Assembly: GCA_035369845.1 (NCBI GenBank) | Contig: DAOOVD010000010.1 | Span: 1 to 54,616 of the forward strand | Reading direction: 5' to 3' | DNA: 54,616 bases | Source of the DNA: DAOOVD01 sp035369845 | Lineage (GTDB): Bacteria; Bacillota; Desulfotomaculia; Desulfotomaculales; Pelotomaculaceae | Shown here: piece by piece, positions 25,701 through 33,561 of the stretch | How the letters are laid out: each line of letters begins with the position of its first letter | Numbering within the stretch: the stretch's first letter is position 1 | Notes under the pieces: generated by a model | Databases searched by the model: none | What the model was told of the DNA's origin: nothing | What the model saw: the letters and a program-made list of their open reading frames with translations, nothing else | Translations under genes and position numbers: made by a program

Positions 25701-26975
25701 ATGGCGGAAAAATTAAAGGCGGATCTCCTGCTTGTAAACGCCGGCCAACTGGTGACCGTGGCGGGGGCCTCGGCCGCCCCTAAACGGGGGGAGGAAATGG
25801 CGCGGCTGGACATTATTGAAGACGGTGCGGTGGCGGTCTGCAACGGTGTTATCGCGGCGGTGGGGACCACCGGCGAGGTGCTTGGCCGGATTGACAAAAG
25901 CAACGCCCCGCAAGTTGTGGACGCCCGCGGGCAGGTGGTCCTGCCCGGCCTGGTGGACCCGCATACCCACCTGGTTTTCGCCGGTTCCCGGGAAAACGAG
26001 TTTGAATTGAAAATTCGCGGCATGACGTATCTGGAGATATTGAAGGCCGGAGGCGGCATTCTTTCCACCGTGAGCGCCACCCGGGCCGCTTCAGAGGAGG
26101 AGCTCTTCCGGACGGCGCGCAAGTATCTCGACCAGATGCTCAGCCAGGGCACCACCACGGCGGAGGCCAAAAGCGGCTACGGATTGACCGTGCACGACGA
26201 GCTGAAGATACTGAAGGTGATCAGGGAGCTTGACCGGTTTCACGCGGCCGACGTCGTGCCCACCTTTCTGGGGGCGCACGCCGTACCCGGAGAATACCGG
26301 GACGATCCGGAGGGCTACCTGTCCCTGGTTGTCGAGGTAATGCTCCCCGCCGTGGCCGGGCGCGGCCTCGCCGGATTCTGCGACGTGTTCTGCGAGGAAG
26401 GCGTCTTTTCGGTAGAACAGTCGCGGCGCCTTTTGCTTGCCGCGAAGGCGCTGGGGCTCGAACTGAAAATTCATGCGGACGAGATAACCTCTCTCGGGGG
26501 AGGAGAGCTTGCCGCGGAGCTGGGCGCGGTCTCGGCCGATCATCTGACCGCCGTTTCCGGACGGGGTATCACCATGCTGGCCGGGAGCGGCACCGTCGCC
26601 GTGCTTCTGCCCGCGACCACCTTCTGCCTGATGGGCCGGCAGTACGCCCCGGCCCGGAGGATGATTGAGGAAGGCGTGGCCGTTGCGCTGGCCAGCGACT
26701 TCAATCCCGGCAGCTGCCCCGTTAATTCGCTGCAGGCGGTTATGGGGATTGCCTGCCGCCAGTTCAAGATGACACCTGCGGAGGTGATCTCGGCGGTCAC
26801 CATCAATGCCGCCCACGCCATCGGCAGGGCCCGCGAGATCGGCAGCATCGAGGCCGGCAAGAAGGCGGACATGGTGATCTTCGACGCCCCCGCGTACAAC
26901 TATATTCCGTACCGGTTCGGGACGAACCTGGCGCGGACGGTGATCAAAAACGGCAGAGTAGTGACAGGAGGGTAA
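25701..26975 (+). CDS. hutI: Imidazolonepropionase
   Basis: 424-residue amidohydrolase opening the imidazolone ring to N-formimidoyl-glutamate. The metal site HTHLVFAG follows GLVDP at about residue 88-100. EAKSGYGL near 155 is a HutI hallmark, with LGAHA, KIHADE, SADHL and ALASDFNPGSCP further on, supplying the remaining metal and substrate residues. The start is ATG 25701 after GGAGAAGGTG. FtcD starts two bases after its stop, so they are one transcription unit. Confidence 0.96.
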   Translation: MAEKLKADLLLVNAGQLVTVAGASAAPKRGEEMARLDIIEDGAVAVCNGVIAAVGTTGEVLGRIDKSNAPQVVDARGQVVLPGLVDPHTHLVFAGSRENEFELKIRGMTYLEILKAGGGILSTVSATRAASEEELFRTARKYLDQMLSQGTTTAEAKSGYGLTVHDELKILKVIRELDRFHAADVVPTFLGAHAVPGEYRDDPEGYLSLVVEVMLPAVAGRGLAGFCDVFCEEGVFSVEQSRRLLLAAKALGLELKIHADEITSLGGGELAAELGAVSADHLTAVSGRGITMLAGSGTVAVLLPATTFCLMGRQYAPARRMIEEGVAVALASDFNPGSCPVNSLQAVMGIACRQFKMTPAEVISAVTINAAHAIGRAREIGSIEAGKKADMVIFDAPAYNYIPYRFGTNLARTVIKNGRVVTGG

Positions 26976-26977
26976 TC

Positions 26978-27871
26978 ATGGGCAAACTGGTCGAGTGTAT
27001 TCCCAACTTCAGCGAAGGCCGGCGCCCCGAGGTGGTTGCCGGGATACTGGAGGCCGTCCGGGGGGTGGAGGGCGTCCGGGTGCTGGACTGTTCCTCGGAT
27101 TACAGCCACAACCGCACGGTAATCACCTTCGTCGGCGGCCCCGCGGCTGTAAAAGAAGCCGCTTTCAGGGCGGCGGAAAAGGCCGCGGAACTCATCAACC
27201 TGGAGCAGCACCGCGGTGAGCACCCGCGCATCGGGGCGACGGACGTCATCCCCTTTGTTCCCCTCGAGGGGGTTACCATGGACGAGTGCGTCGAACTGGC
27301 CAGGGAACTGGGGCGGGAGATCGGGGAAAAGCTGAACATCCCGGTTTACCTGTACGAGGAGGCGGCCGCCAGGCCGGAGAGGAAGAATCTTTCCAATGTG
27401 CGGAAGGGTGAATTCGAGGGACTCAAAGAAACCATTCAAACAGATGAGAGAAGGCCTGATTTCGGCCCCGCCCGGGTGCACCCCACCGCCGGAGCCGTAG
27501 CCGTGGGCGCGCGCCCGCCGCTGATCGCCTACAACATCAACCTTGCCACTTCCGATGTGAGCATTGCCAGAAAGATCGCCAGGTCCATCCGCGGTTCGAG
27601 CGGCGGCTACCCCAGCATAAAGGCCCTCGGGGTCATGCTGGAGGACAGGAATACGTCCCAGGTGACCATTAACGTGTGCAACTACCGCGAAGTGCCGCTG
27701 TCGAGGATTTTTGAGACGGTCAAGCGGGAGGCCGCCCGTTACGGAGTGAATGTGGCGGGCAGCGAAATCGTCGGGCTGGTGCCGCTGGAGGCCCTGGTCG
27801 AGGCGGCGGAGTATTACCTCCAACTGGAGGGCTTCAGGAAGGACCAAATTCTTGAAACCAGGCTGAAGTAA
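26978..27871 (+). CDS. ftcD: Glutamate formimidoyltransferase
   Basis: 297 residues, the single-function form lacking the fused cyclodeaminase of animals. It moves the formimino group from formimidoyl-glutamate to tetrahydrofolate and frees glutamate. Recognisable are LVECIPNFSEGRRPEVV at the N-terminus, the central RIGATDVIPFVP and FGPARVHPTAGAVAVGARPPLIAYNINL. The start is ATG 26978, following GACAGGAGGG. The cyclodeaminase is encoded separately just downstream. Confidence 0.95.
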   Translation: MGKLVECIPNFSEGRRPEVVAGILEAVRGVEGVRVLDCSSDYSHNRTVITFVGGPAAVKEAAFRAAEKAAELINLEQHRGEHPRIGATDVIPFVPLEGVTMDECVELARELGREIGEKLNIPVYLYEEAAARPERKNLSNVRKGEFEGLKETIQTDERRPDFGPARVHPTAGAVAVGARPPLIAYNINLATSDVSIARKIARSIRGSSGGYPSIKALGVMLEDRNTSQVTINVCNYREVPLSRIFETVKREAARYGVNVAGSEIVGLVPLEALVEAAEYYLQLEGFRKDQILETRLK

Positions 27872-27946
27872 GGGCGGGCGGCCATCTTCCCGGAGAGGCG
27901 CAAGCCCGTTCAATTGCATGATCTGTTGGAAAGGAGCAGGCAGGAT

Positions 27947-28561
27947 ATGCTGACTGACATGACAGTAAAAGATTTCGTAAGGGAACTGGCTTCCTCCTCC
28001 CCCGCCCCCGGCGGCGGCAGCACGTCGGCTCTGGCCGGAGCCCTGGGGGCGGCGCTGGTGTCCATGGTTGCCGGTCTTACGGCGGGCAGAAAGGAGTTTG
28101 AGGAAAACGAAAAAGCCGTCCGGGAGATGCTCGGAAAATCCGGGGTCTTGGTTGAATCCTTGATCCGGCTGGTAGACGACGACGCGCAGGCATACCGCAG
28201 GGTCGTCGCCGGCTACAGGATGCCGAAGGATACCGGGGAAGGAAAAGAAAAGCGGTCGGCGGTGATCCAGGAAGCGCTCAAACAAGCCGCGCTGGTTCCC
28301 CTGGAGACCGCCCGGCAGTGCCTGGCGGTAATGGAACTGGCCAGCGCCGCTCTTGACCTGGGCAACCCGAACGTCAGGAGCGATGCGGCAGTTTCCCTGT
28401 GGCTGGCCTGCGCGGGGCTGCGGGGAGCTCTTTTAAATGTTTCGGTAAATCTTGAAAGCATAAAGGACGAGTGTTTCAAGCGGGAAGCGGATCGGGAAAA
28501 GGACGTCATCGCGGAAAAAGCCCGGAGTATTTATGAAAACGCCCCGTTCGTGCGGGGGTAG
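27947..28561 (+). CDS. fchA: Formimidoyltetrahydrofolate cyclodeaminase
   Basis: 204-residue FchA-type enzyme converting formimidoyl-THF to methenyl-THF and ammonia, feeding the C1-folate pool. The family opening DMTVKDFVRELASSSPAPGGG is followed by SMVAGLTAG. The start is ATG 27947, after GGAAAGGAG; a TTG at 27914 is less likely. Its last 31 bases overlap the 3' end of the convergent larA-like gene. Confidence 0.93.
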   Translation: MLTDMTVKDFVRELASSSPAPGGGSTSALAGALGAALVSMVAGLTAGRKEFEENEKAVREMLGKSGVLVESLIRLVDDDAQAYRRVVAGYRMPKDTGEGKEKRSAVIQEALKQAALVPLETARQCLAVMELASAALDLGNPNVRSDAAVSLWLACAGLRGALLNVSVNLESIKDECFKREADREKDVIAEKARSIYENAPFVRG

Positions 28562-29865
28562 CAAATGCCGCCCAGGGGAGAACTCAGGACCGTTCCCTCC
28601 GGCGCCAGTTTTGCGGCTCTCTCCATCAGGCCGCTCAGGTCGCTGAAAAGTTCGAAGTAGCCCAGCCGCTCCCCGGTATCGGGCGGCAGGTCGGGAGAAT
28701 AGACGAGCACCCGGTGGCGCCTGGCGATTTCACACAGGAACTGCTGCATGTACCTGTCGTCCATGTCCGTGGGGATTCCCGCGGTTTTTTCACGCTCTTT
28801 CACGAAGGCTTCGGTTCCGATCCGGCGAGCCAGCAGCCTCGTTTCATCCGCGGACAGGTATTTTTTCGGGATAATCATATCACCCACGCCCGTGCGGCAC
28901 CTCAAGAAGCCGATCATAAGCGCGCCTTCGCGGGCCGCTCCGAGGGCATTGGCGAGACACTTGACGCCCTGGCGCAGGTCCGTGTCCATCGGGTGCGAAC
29001 CGAGCAGCAGGATGTCGGCTTTTTCCTCCACCGGCGCCCCGTAAATTTTTGCCGCGAGCTGACATCCCTTCCGGTGGGCTTCGACCGGATCCCCGCAGAA
29101 TACTCCGGCAACCTCCCCCTCAGGCGTGAGCACAGTGTTGACGAGAAAATAGTCCGTATCCAGCAGCATTGCCCCCTCCTCGATGTCCCGCCGCGTGGGG
29201 CAATGGGCGGCGTCCAGCCCGGTGCAGCCGAACCGGCGGCGGGCTTCGACCCGCAGGTGGGTGGAGGCGATGGTTTCCAGGCCGGCGCAGCCGGGTACGA
29301 CGTTTTTCAGACCGCCGCCGAATCCCGTCAGCGGGTGGGGTTCTATCGTGCCGATCAGCACCACCAGGTCCGCTTCGCACAGGTATCGGTTGAGCACCAC
29401 CTCTGTCCCGCCTGCCGTCCTTCCGACTCTGGTCAGCATGCCGGCGTCGCGGCAGTCGTGGTTTACCACCCGGCAGCCCTCTATGTTTACCCTGCCGAGC
29501 CGTCCTGTAATTTCTTCCCCGGTCATGGGCCGGTGGGTGCCGAGGGACATAACGACGGTTATCTGCCCGGCGCGGGCGCCTGCCCGAAGAAGTCCGGCCA
29601 GCACTTCCGGAAATATTTGCGGAACCGGTGTCGGCCTGCTGAAGTCGTCCACCACAACCGCCACGCGGCTGGAGGACAGGTTCATTTTATCCAGCCCGGC
29701 TTTTCCGGCGGGATTTGCGAGCGCCTTTTTCAGGGCGGCGGGAAAGTCCCCGACCGGCGGTACGGCGGCGGGGAGGATGGCCCCCATGTAGTTCCATCCC
29801 GGCGGCAGGGGGATGCTCAAAGTCCGCTCCCCGCCCCAGGGCAATGCAACCCGATTAGCCTGCAT
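28531..29865 (-). CDS. LarA-like nickel-dependent 2-hydroxyacid racemase
   Basis: 444 residues of the LarA (DUF2088) family. Characterised members interconvert enantiomers or epimers of 2-hydroxyacids with a nickel-pincer nucleotide cofactor. Conserved features include DFSRPTP near 93-99, the active-site GTHRPMT near 129, the NHDCRD His-Asp site, and EPHPLTGFGGGLKNVVPG. The start is ATG 29865. It follows the D-2-hydroxyacid dehydrogenase on the minus strand, downstream of hutP and its terminator. The cofactor genes larB, larC and larE are not in the window. Substrate inference: an imidazole-type or amino-acid-derived hydroxyacid. Confidence 0.85.
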   Translation of the reverse strand: MQANRVALPWGGERTLSIPLPPGWNYMGAILPAAVPPVGDFPAALKKALANPAGKAGLDKMNLSSSRVAVVVDDFSRPTPVPQIFPEVLAGLLRAGARAGQITVVMSLGTHRPMTGEEITGRLGRVNIEGCRVVNHDCRDAGMLTRVGRTAGGTEVVLNRYLCEADLVVLIGTIEPHPLTGFGGGLKNVVPGCAGLETIASTHLRVEARRRFGCTGLDAAHCPTRRDIEEGAMLLDTDYFLVNTVLTPEGEVAGVFCGDPVEAHRKGCQLAAKIYGAPVEEKADILLLGSHPMDTDLRQGVKCLANALGAAREGALMIGFLRCRTGVGDMIIPKKYLSADETRLLARRIGTEAFVKEREKTAGIPTDMDDRYMQQFLCEIARRHRVLVYSPDLPPDTGERLGYFELFSDLSGLMERAAKLAPEGTVLSSPLGGICYPRTNGAFS

Positions 29866-29898
29866 TTTAAAGCCTCCCGGTTTATTCCCGGTTCCCGG

Positions 29899-30936
29899 CT
29901 ACACCGCAAGAACGCCGGCGCCGTCCGGTATGCCGCCCGGGCCCGCCGGGGGAGAGCCGACATGGTATTGCGGCTGTTCGCCGCGCAGCACCCTGAGCAC
30001 GTTCTCCGCCGCCGTTTTTCTCAGGCGCAGCAGCGATTCCTCACTGTAATAGGCGGCGTGGGGCGTTATCACGGTATTGCCGCTTTTCAAAAGGAAGTTG
30101 TCCGGCGCGGGCGGTTCTTCGTCCATTACGTCCAGCGCCGCCCCGGCGATAGCCCCGTTCCGCAGGGCTTCGGCAAGAGCCTGCTCGTCAATTACGCCGC
30201 CGCGGCTGGTATTGATGAGAAAAGCCGTTTTTTTCATCACGGCCAGTTCTTTGGCCCCGATCAGTCTTTCGGTCTGCAGCATCAGCGGCACGTGCACCGA
30301 CACGTAGTCAGAGCGTTTCAGCAACGGGGCCAGTTCCGTCTTTTCCACGCCCAGTCCGGCCATTTCCCCGGATCCTACGCACGGATCGCAGGCCAGCACT
30401 CTCAACCCGAAGGCCTGCGCCTTGCGTGCCACGGCCCGGGCGTTGCGGCCGAAGCCCACGAGACCGAGCGTTTGTCCCGACAGAGAGTGAATTCCCTTCT
30501 GGACGGGCTGCCAGCGCCCCCGGCGGACCTCTCCGTCAAAGCGGACTATCCGGCGGGAAAGAGCGAGCAGGAGGGCCATGGTGTGGTCGGACACCTCGTC
30601 GACGCAGTAGTCCGGCACCGTGGCGACCCACATACCCCGCATGGCGGCGGCCTCGAGGGGAACGTTGTCATATCCCGCCCCCAGTACGGAAATGACCCTG
30701 CACCTCTTCAACCCGGCAACCTCTTCAGCGCTGATCCGGAATGACACCTGCAGAAGGACGGCGTCCGCCCGGGGGGCGTATACCGGATAATCCCCGGCAA
30801 AGGTACGGGCCGTGGAGTGAACAAGCCGGACGCCCTCTTTGCCCAAAAGCTCTTTCTCAAAGTCGTGATCTTCCAACTCGTCGTCCAGGATCCAGGCCAG
30901 AAACTGGTTTTTTTTCATATTGAATTCCAAGGACAT
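29899..30936 (-). CDS. D-2-hydroxyacid dehydrogenase (CtBP-like)
   Basis: 345-residue NAD-dependent 2-hydroxyacid dehydrogenase. The Rossmann fingerprint GLVGFGRNARAVA is near residue 160. The catalytic Arg is in INTSRGGVID, Glu in LDVMDEEPP and His in ITPHAAYYSEES; the last resembles C-terminal-binding-protein-like members. The start is ATG 30936 after AAAGGGGATAG. It converts a 2-oxoacid and a D-2-hydroxyacid into each other. The larA-like gene lies 33 bases downstream. Upstream are a terminator and a HutP-type binding array, so expression may depend on histidine (inference). Confidence 0.88.
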   Translation of the reverse strand: MSLEFNMKKNQFLAWILDDELEDHDFEKELLGKEGVRLVHSTARTFAGDYPVYAPRADAVLLQVSFRISAEEVAGLKRCRVISVLGAGYDNVPLEAAAMRGMWVATVPDYCVDEVSDHTMALLLALSRRIVRFDGEVRRGRWQPVQKGIHSLSGQTLGLVGFGRNARAVARKAQAFGLRVLACDPCVGSGEMAGLGVEKTELAPLLKRSDYVSVHVPLMLQTERLIGAKELAVMKKTAFLINTSRGGVIDEQALAEALRNGAIAGAALDVMDEEPPAPDNFLLKSGNTVITPHAAYYSEESLLRLRKTAAENVLRVLRGEQPQYHVGSPPAGPGGIPDGAGVLAV

Positions 30937-30993
30937 GGTGAGCTATCCCCTTTCCAAAAACCGGCCGCGCCGCAGCCCATTTAAAAAGACAAA

Positions 30994-31026
30994 GGGCTGA
31001 AAAAGGCCTGGCGCCTTTATCAGCCC
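30994..31026 (-). terminator. Terminator in the hutP-dehydrogenase gap
   Basis: On the minus strand GGGCTGA pairs with TCAGCCC, enclosing an inner AAGGC/GCCTT stem, and the transcript continues TTTGTCTTTTT. This is a strong hairpin placed between hutP and the dehydrogenase gene, as is the regulated terminator in the Bacillus hut operon. Confidence 0.75.
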
Positions 31027-31027
31027 C

Positions 31028-31044
31028 CTGATGACTAATGACTG
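31028..31044 (-). promoter_or_regulatory. Candidate HutP RNA-binding site (three NAG triplets)
   Basis: Read on the minus strand the site is CAG-TCAT-TAG-TCAT-CAG: three NAG triplets with exactly four bases between them, ending two bases before the terminator stem. HutP is known to bind UAG/NAG triplets spaced by four nucleotides and to block terminator formation when histidine and Mg2+ are bound. A hutP gene lies immediately upstream. Confidence 0.75.
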
Positions 31045-31121
31045 TGGGCTTTGATACTGATGCTGTTTTAAATTATTATATGACACCCAGTTGGATGTGG
31101 CAAGGTTTCGGAGGCTTTTTC

Positions 31122-31574
31122 TCACACGTGATTTATGCCCAGCCCGATGACCTCGTGTTCGTATCCTTTCACCGGCGCCCCGATGGTCCCGTAAAGCGCC
31201 ACGGCCAGCCACTGGCCGTCGGTTTTGTCTCCGGCCAGGCGCGGTCCACGCACGATGCTGAAGGCCAGGCCGGCGCTTCTCAATACGCTGCCCAGTGCTA
31301 TCTGCCCCCGGCAGATGCCGTGGAACGCGTCCAGCACGCTGTGGTACAGCGCGTGTTCTTCGCGGTAAAGGTCCCGGATCAGATGGTTTCTCTTGGCCGC
31401 TGTTTCAACCGCCGCGAAAATTTTTTCCGACTCCAAAGACCCAGCCCGGCCGGTGCATACCATATAGCCCAGGTCCTGCGCCTGCCGCAGGAGGTTTTTT
31501 TCGCCGTCCCTGGCGGTTATGGCCAGCATTACCGCAAGCTTGCCGATACTGGAGGAAGTGTCCGTAACAAACAG
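31122..31574 (-). CDS. hutP: HutP, histidine-dependent antiterminator
   Basis: RNA-binding hut regulator. From Met at 31529 there are 135 residues, including HALYHSVLDAFHGICRGQ, LRSAGLAFSIVRG and the terminal GTIGAPVKGYEHEVIGLGINHV, all HutP hallmarks. His59, His63 and His125 (from that Met) match the metal-binding histidines 73, 77 and 138 of the Bacillus protein. About 13 more conserved-looking residues (SSSIGKLAV just before) are encoded upstream, yet no ATG, GTG or TTG exists in that stretch. A strong AGGGGG site lies at 31575-31580, so a rare start (CTG 31574, or ACG 31565) is possible; I give the outer limit. It probably controls the downstream dehydrogenase and larA-like genes. Confidence 0.88.
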   Translation of the reverse strand: MFVTDTSSSIGKLAVMLAITARDGEKNLLRQAQDLGYMVCTGRAGSLESEKIFAAVETAAKRNHLIRDLYREEHALYHSVLDAFHGICRGQIALGSVLRSAGLAFSIVRGPRLAGDKTDGQWLAVALYGTIGAPVKGYEHEVIGLGINHV

Positions 31575-31841
31575 CCCCCTGTCATGTGCCTTTGTGCAGC
31601 ATAAATACTATAAGCGCGCCGGAAATTCCTGCTTTCAAAACGGCAACCCGGTATAACGCGCGCCGGTTTTTCCGGGTACAAAAAGGAATGAGGGCGGGAC
31701 ATGAAGTATAATATATTTTACCGCCGGTAAAGTGGCGTAGAAGCGGGGTAAAAAAGGGCGGGGCGGGCGCCTTCGCCGATAGCGCACGTTGTTTTTTTGT
31801 CGGAGAGATTGGGAAAAATTTAATGGGCTTGGGAGGTAATT
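31575..31841. other. Divergent intergenic region
   Basis: This region separates hutP from a plus-strand membrane-protein gene. A TATAAT is present at 31707-31712 on the plus strand and TATACT at 31705-31710 on the minus strand, both without convincing -35 boxes. GGGAGGTAATT before 31842 is the ribosome site of the small gene. Confidence 0.4.
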
Positions 31842-32237
31842 ATGAAAAGCTACAAGCGGAAAGGATACCTGTCCCTGGTGTCTCTTGCGGCGGGAGCGGT
31901 TCTTCTGGCGGCCGGGCTCTACGACTACTCTACCGGCGGAATAACTACCGGCGTATTGATTCTGCTCTTCTCCGGATTTTGTTTTTACAACTGTTATTAC
32001 TATTTAAAGCCTTATATCCTGCTTGACGACAGGAAGCTGATCATCAACTATGATTTGAGCAGGAAGGAGTATTTGCTGTCGAATCTCAGAATTGTAGATT
32101 CCTCGATGAAAGGTGTGGAATTCGTAGAAACCAAAGGCGGCTCAAAGAAAACAGTTCAGCTCAGTTTTGCCGCAATGAGCAACGAGGTTAGAAAAGAATT
32201 GCTGGAGGACATACATTCCAGGGTAAAAAGCCTTTAG
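31842..32237 (+). CDS. Small two-helix membrane protein, possible PH-like domain
   Basis: 131 residues that I do not recognise by name. Two hydrophobic segments (about 9-27 and 33-54) form a hairpin in the membrane. They are followed by a soluble domain of alternating strands (YILLDDRKLIINY, FVETKGGSKKTVQLSFAAM) and a helix, resembling bacterial PH-like domains. The start is ATG 31842 after GGGAGG. It stands alone on the plus strand and ends before a long hairpin. Confidence 0.7.
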   Translation: MKSYKRKGYLSLVSLAAGAVLLAAGLYDYSTGGITTGVLILLFSGFCFYNCYYYLKPYILLDDRKLIINYDLSRKEYLLSNLRIVDSSMKGVEFVETKGGSKKTVQLSFAAMSNEVRKELLEDIHSRVKSL

Positions 32238-32272
32238 GAAAAAACTGTGGTCTTGTCCGTACTGATTGCTGG

Positions 32273-32315
32273 AAAGCGGCTCTCCCCGCGCGGGGCGCCG
32301 GGGGAGAGCCGCTTT
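32273..32315. terminator. Bidirectional 15-bp hairpin between convergent genes
   Basis: AAAGCGGCTCTCCCC (32273-32287) and its exact complement GGGGAGAGCCGCTTT (32301-32315) frame a 13-base GC loop. It lies between the ends of two convergent genes. There is no U-run beyond the TTT in the arm, but the stem is strong enough to end or protect both transcripts. Confidence 0.6.
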
Positions 32316-32350
32316 GAGCAGTCTTGTTTTCGGCGGGTGGCGTGGCCGCG

Positions 32351-33478
32351 TCAACCGGTTGCCAGTTGCTTCGGGAATCCGGTCAGGACGATGGGCCCGG
32401 CGGCTCCGACCACCACGGTGTCCTCTACCCGGACACCCCAGTTGCCGGCGTAAAGCCCGCAGTTGCCCACCGCAAGCGCCACGTTGGCTTCCAGCGGCGG
32501 GGCTTCCTTTTCCCCGTGGAAAAAGGCATGTCCCGCGGGAAGCGGGGCTTCTTCAAACTCAATTCCGACACCGTGGATGGGCGGCCCGAAGATGTTACTG
32601 CCGTAGCCGGCCTCCCGGAGCGTCCCGTGCACGGCCCGCTCGAGTTCAGACATCCTCACCCCGGTTTTTACTTTCCCGATTGCATCCTGCTGCGCCTTGA
32701 CGTACAGGTCATAGGCGGCCTGCTGTTCGGGAGACGGCCTGCCCGCGCAGACGGTTCGGCAGGTGTCGGCGCTGTAACCGTTGACGACAGGGTGAACGTC
32801 GATCATCACTAGGTCTCCCGCTTGAATTTCGCGCAGGCTGGGCAGACCGTGGGCGATGTTGGTCCGCGGGCCCGATGAGACGTAAGTCCGCCAAAAGCCT
32901 TCCGCGCCTGCCTGCCTCATGGCGTACTCCGCCTCGGCCGCCACCCGGCTTTCAGTAACTCCCGGCTTTACGGCTTCAACTGCCGCCTTCATTCCGGCAT
33001 CCGCGACTCTGGCCGCCTCGCGGATCTTTTCGATCTCTCCGTCATCCTTCACCAGGCGAAGATGAGAAATGATATGGGTGCAGTCCTTCACGATCATGTC
33101 CTTCGGTTTGGCGTGCGGGTGGGTGAACATGTGCATCATGGTATGGGTCAGGAACGTATACTCCAGCCCCATGACGCCGCTTCGCAGGCTGAAATGTTTG
33201 AAATAGCGGGCGATCGAATGGATCATCCCCACTTCGTCCTCGAAACCGGTAATATGGTCGAAATATGCGTACTGTTTTACGTCTGCAACGTCGGTGGAAG
33301 GGACGCCCAGGGCGACTTTTCCGTCCTGCGTGATAATGGCGTAGGCGCAGAGGCGCCCGTCCCCGGTGAAATAAAACATGTTCGCGGGCTTGGCCAGAAG
33401 CAAAACGTCAAGCCCCTCTGCTCTCATCAACTCACAGCATTTTTTCAGGCGTAGCTGAGAGACGGCTGTACCGCTCAT
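32351..33478 (-). CDS. M24 family peptidase-like protein (Xaa-Pro aminopeptidase/creatinase fold)
   Basis: 375 residues with the two-domain M24B layout: an N-terminal creatinase-like domain (1-135) and a pita-bread domain. Metal-ligand positions seen are Asp in MIDVHP, Asp in YSADTCRT, His in PPIHGVGIE and Glu in VRVEDTVVV. The expected Glu of the EPG-Y motif is Asn (GNCGLY), so the di-metal site lacks one ligand. It could be a non-metal creatinase-type hydrolase or an inactive relative. The start is ATG 33478, 9 bases after AGGGGGG. Confidence 0.85.
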   Translation of the reverse strand: MSGTAVSQLRLKKCCELMRAEGLDVLLLAKPANMFYFTGDGRLCAYAIITQDGKVALGVPSTDVADVKQYAYFDHITGFEDEVGMIHSIARYFKHFSLRSGVMGLEYTFLTHTMMHMFTHPHAKPKDMIVKDCTHIISHLRLVKDDGEIEKIREAARVADAGMKAAVEAVKPGVTESRVAAEAEYAMRQAGAEGFWRTYVSSGPRTNIAHGLPSLREIQAGDLVMIDVHPVVNGYSADTCRTVCAGRPSPEQQAAYDLYVKAQQDAIGKVKTGVRMSELERAVHGTLREAGYGSNIFGPPIHGVGIEFEEAPLPAGHAFFHGEKEAPPLEANVALAVGNCGLYAGNWGVRVEDTVVVGAAGPIVLTGFPKQLATG

Positions 33479-33561
33479 AATTTCAACCCCCCTATTGATT
33501 TAAGCAGAAAATTATGGTTAAAACAATTATATCAATTTTCTTCTGTCCAAACCATTCCACA

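Noticed and set aside
26900..28285. 461-codon open frame on the minus strand
   Set aside because: Antisense to ftcD and fchA, which are well conserved.
28714..30744. 676-codon open frame on the plus strand
   Set aside because: It runs antisense to the larA-like and dehydrogenase genes, both clearly conserved on the minus strand, and its composition is not protein-like.
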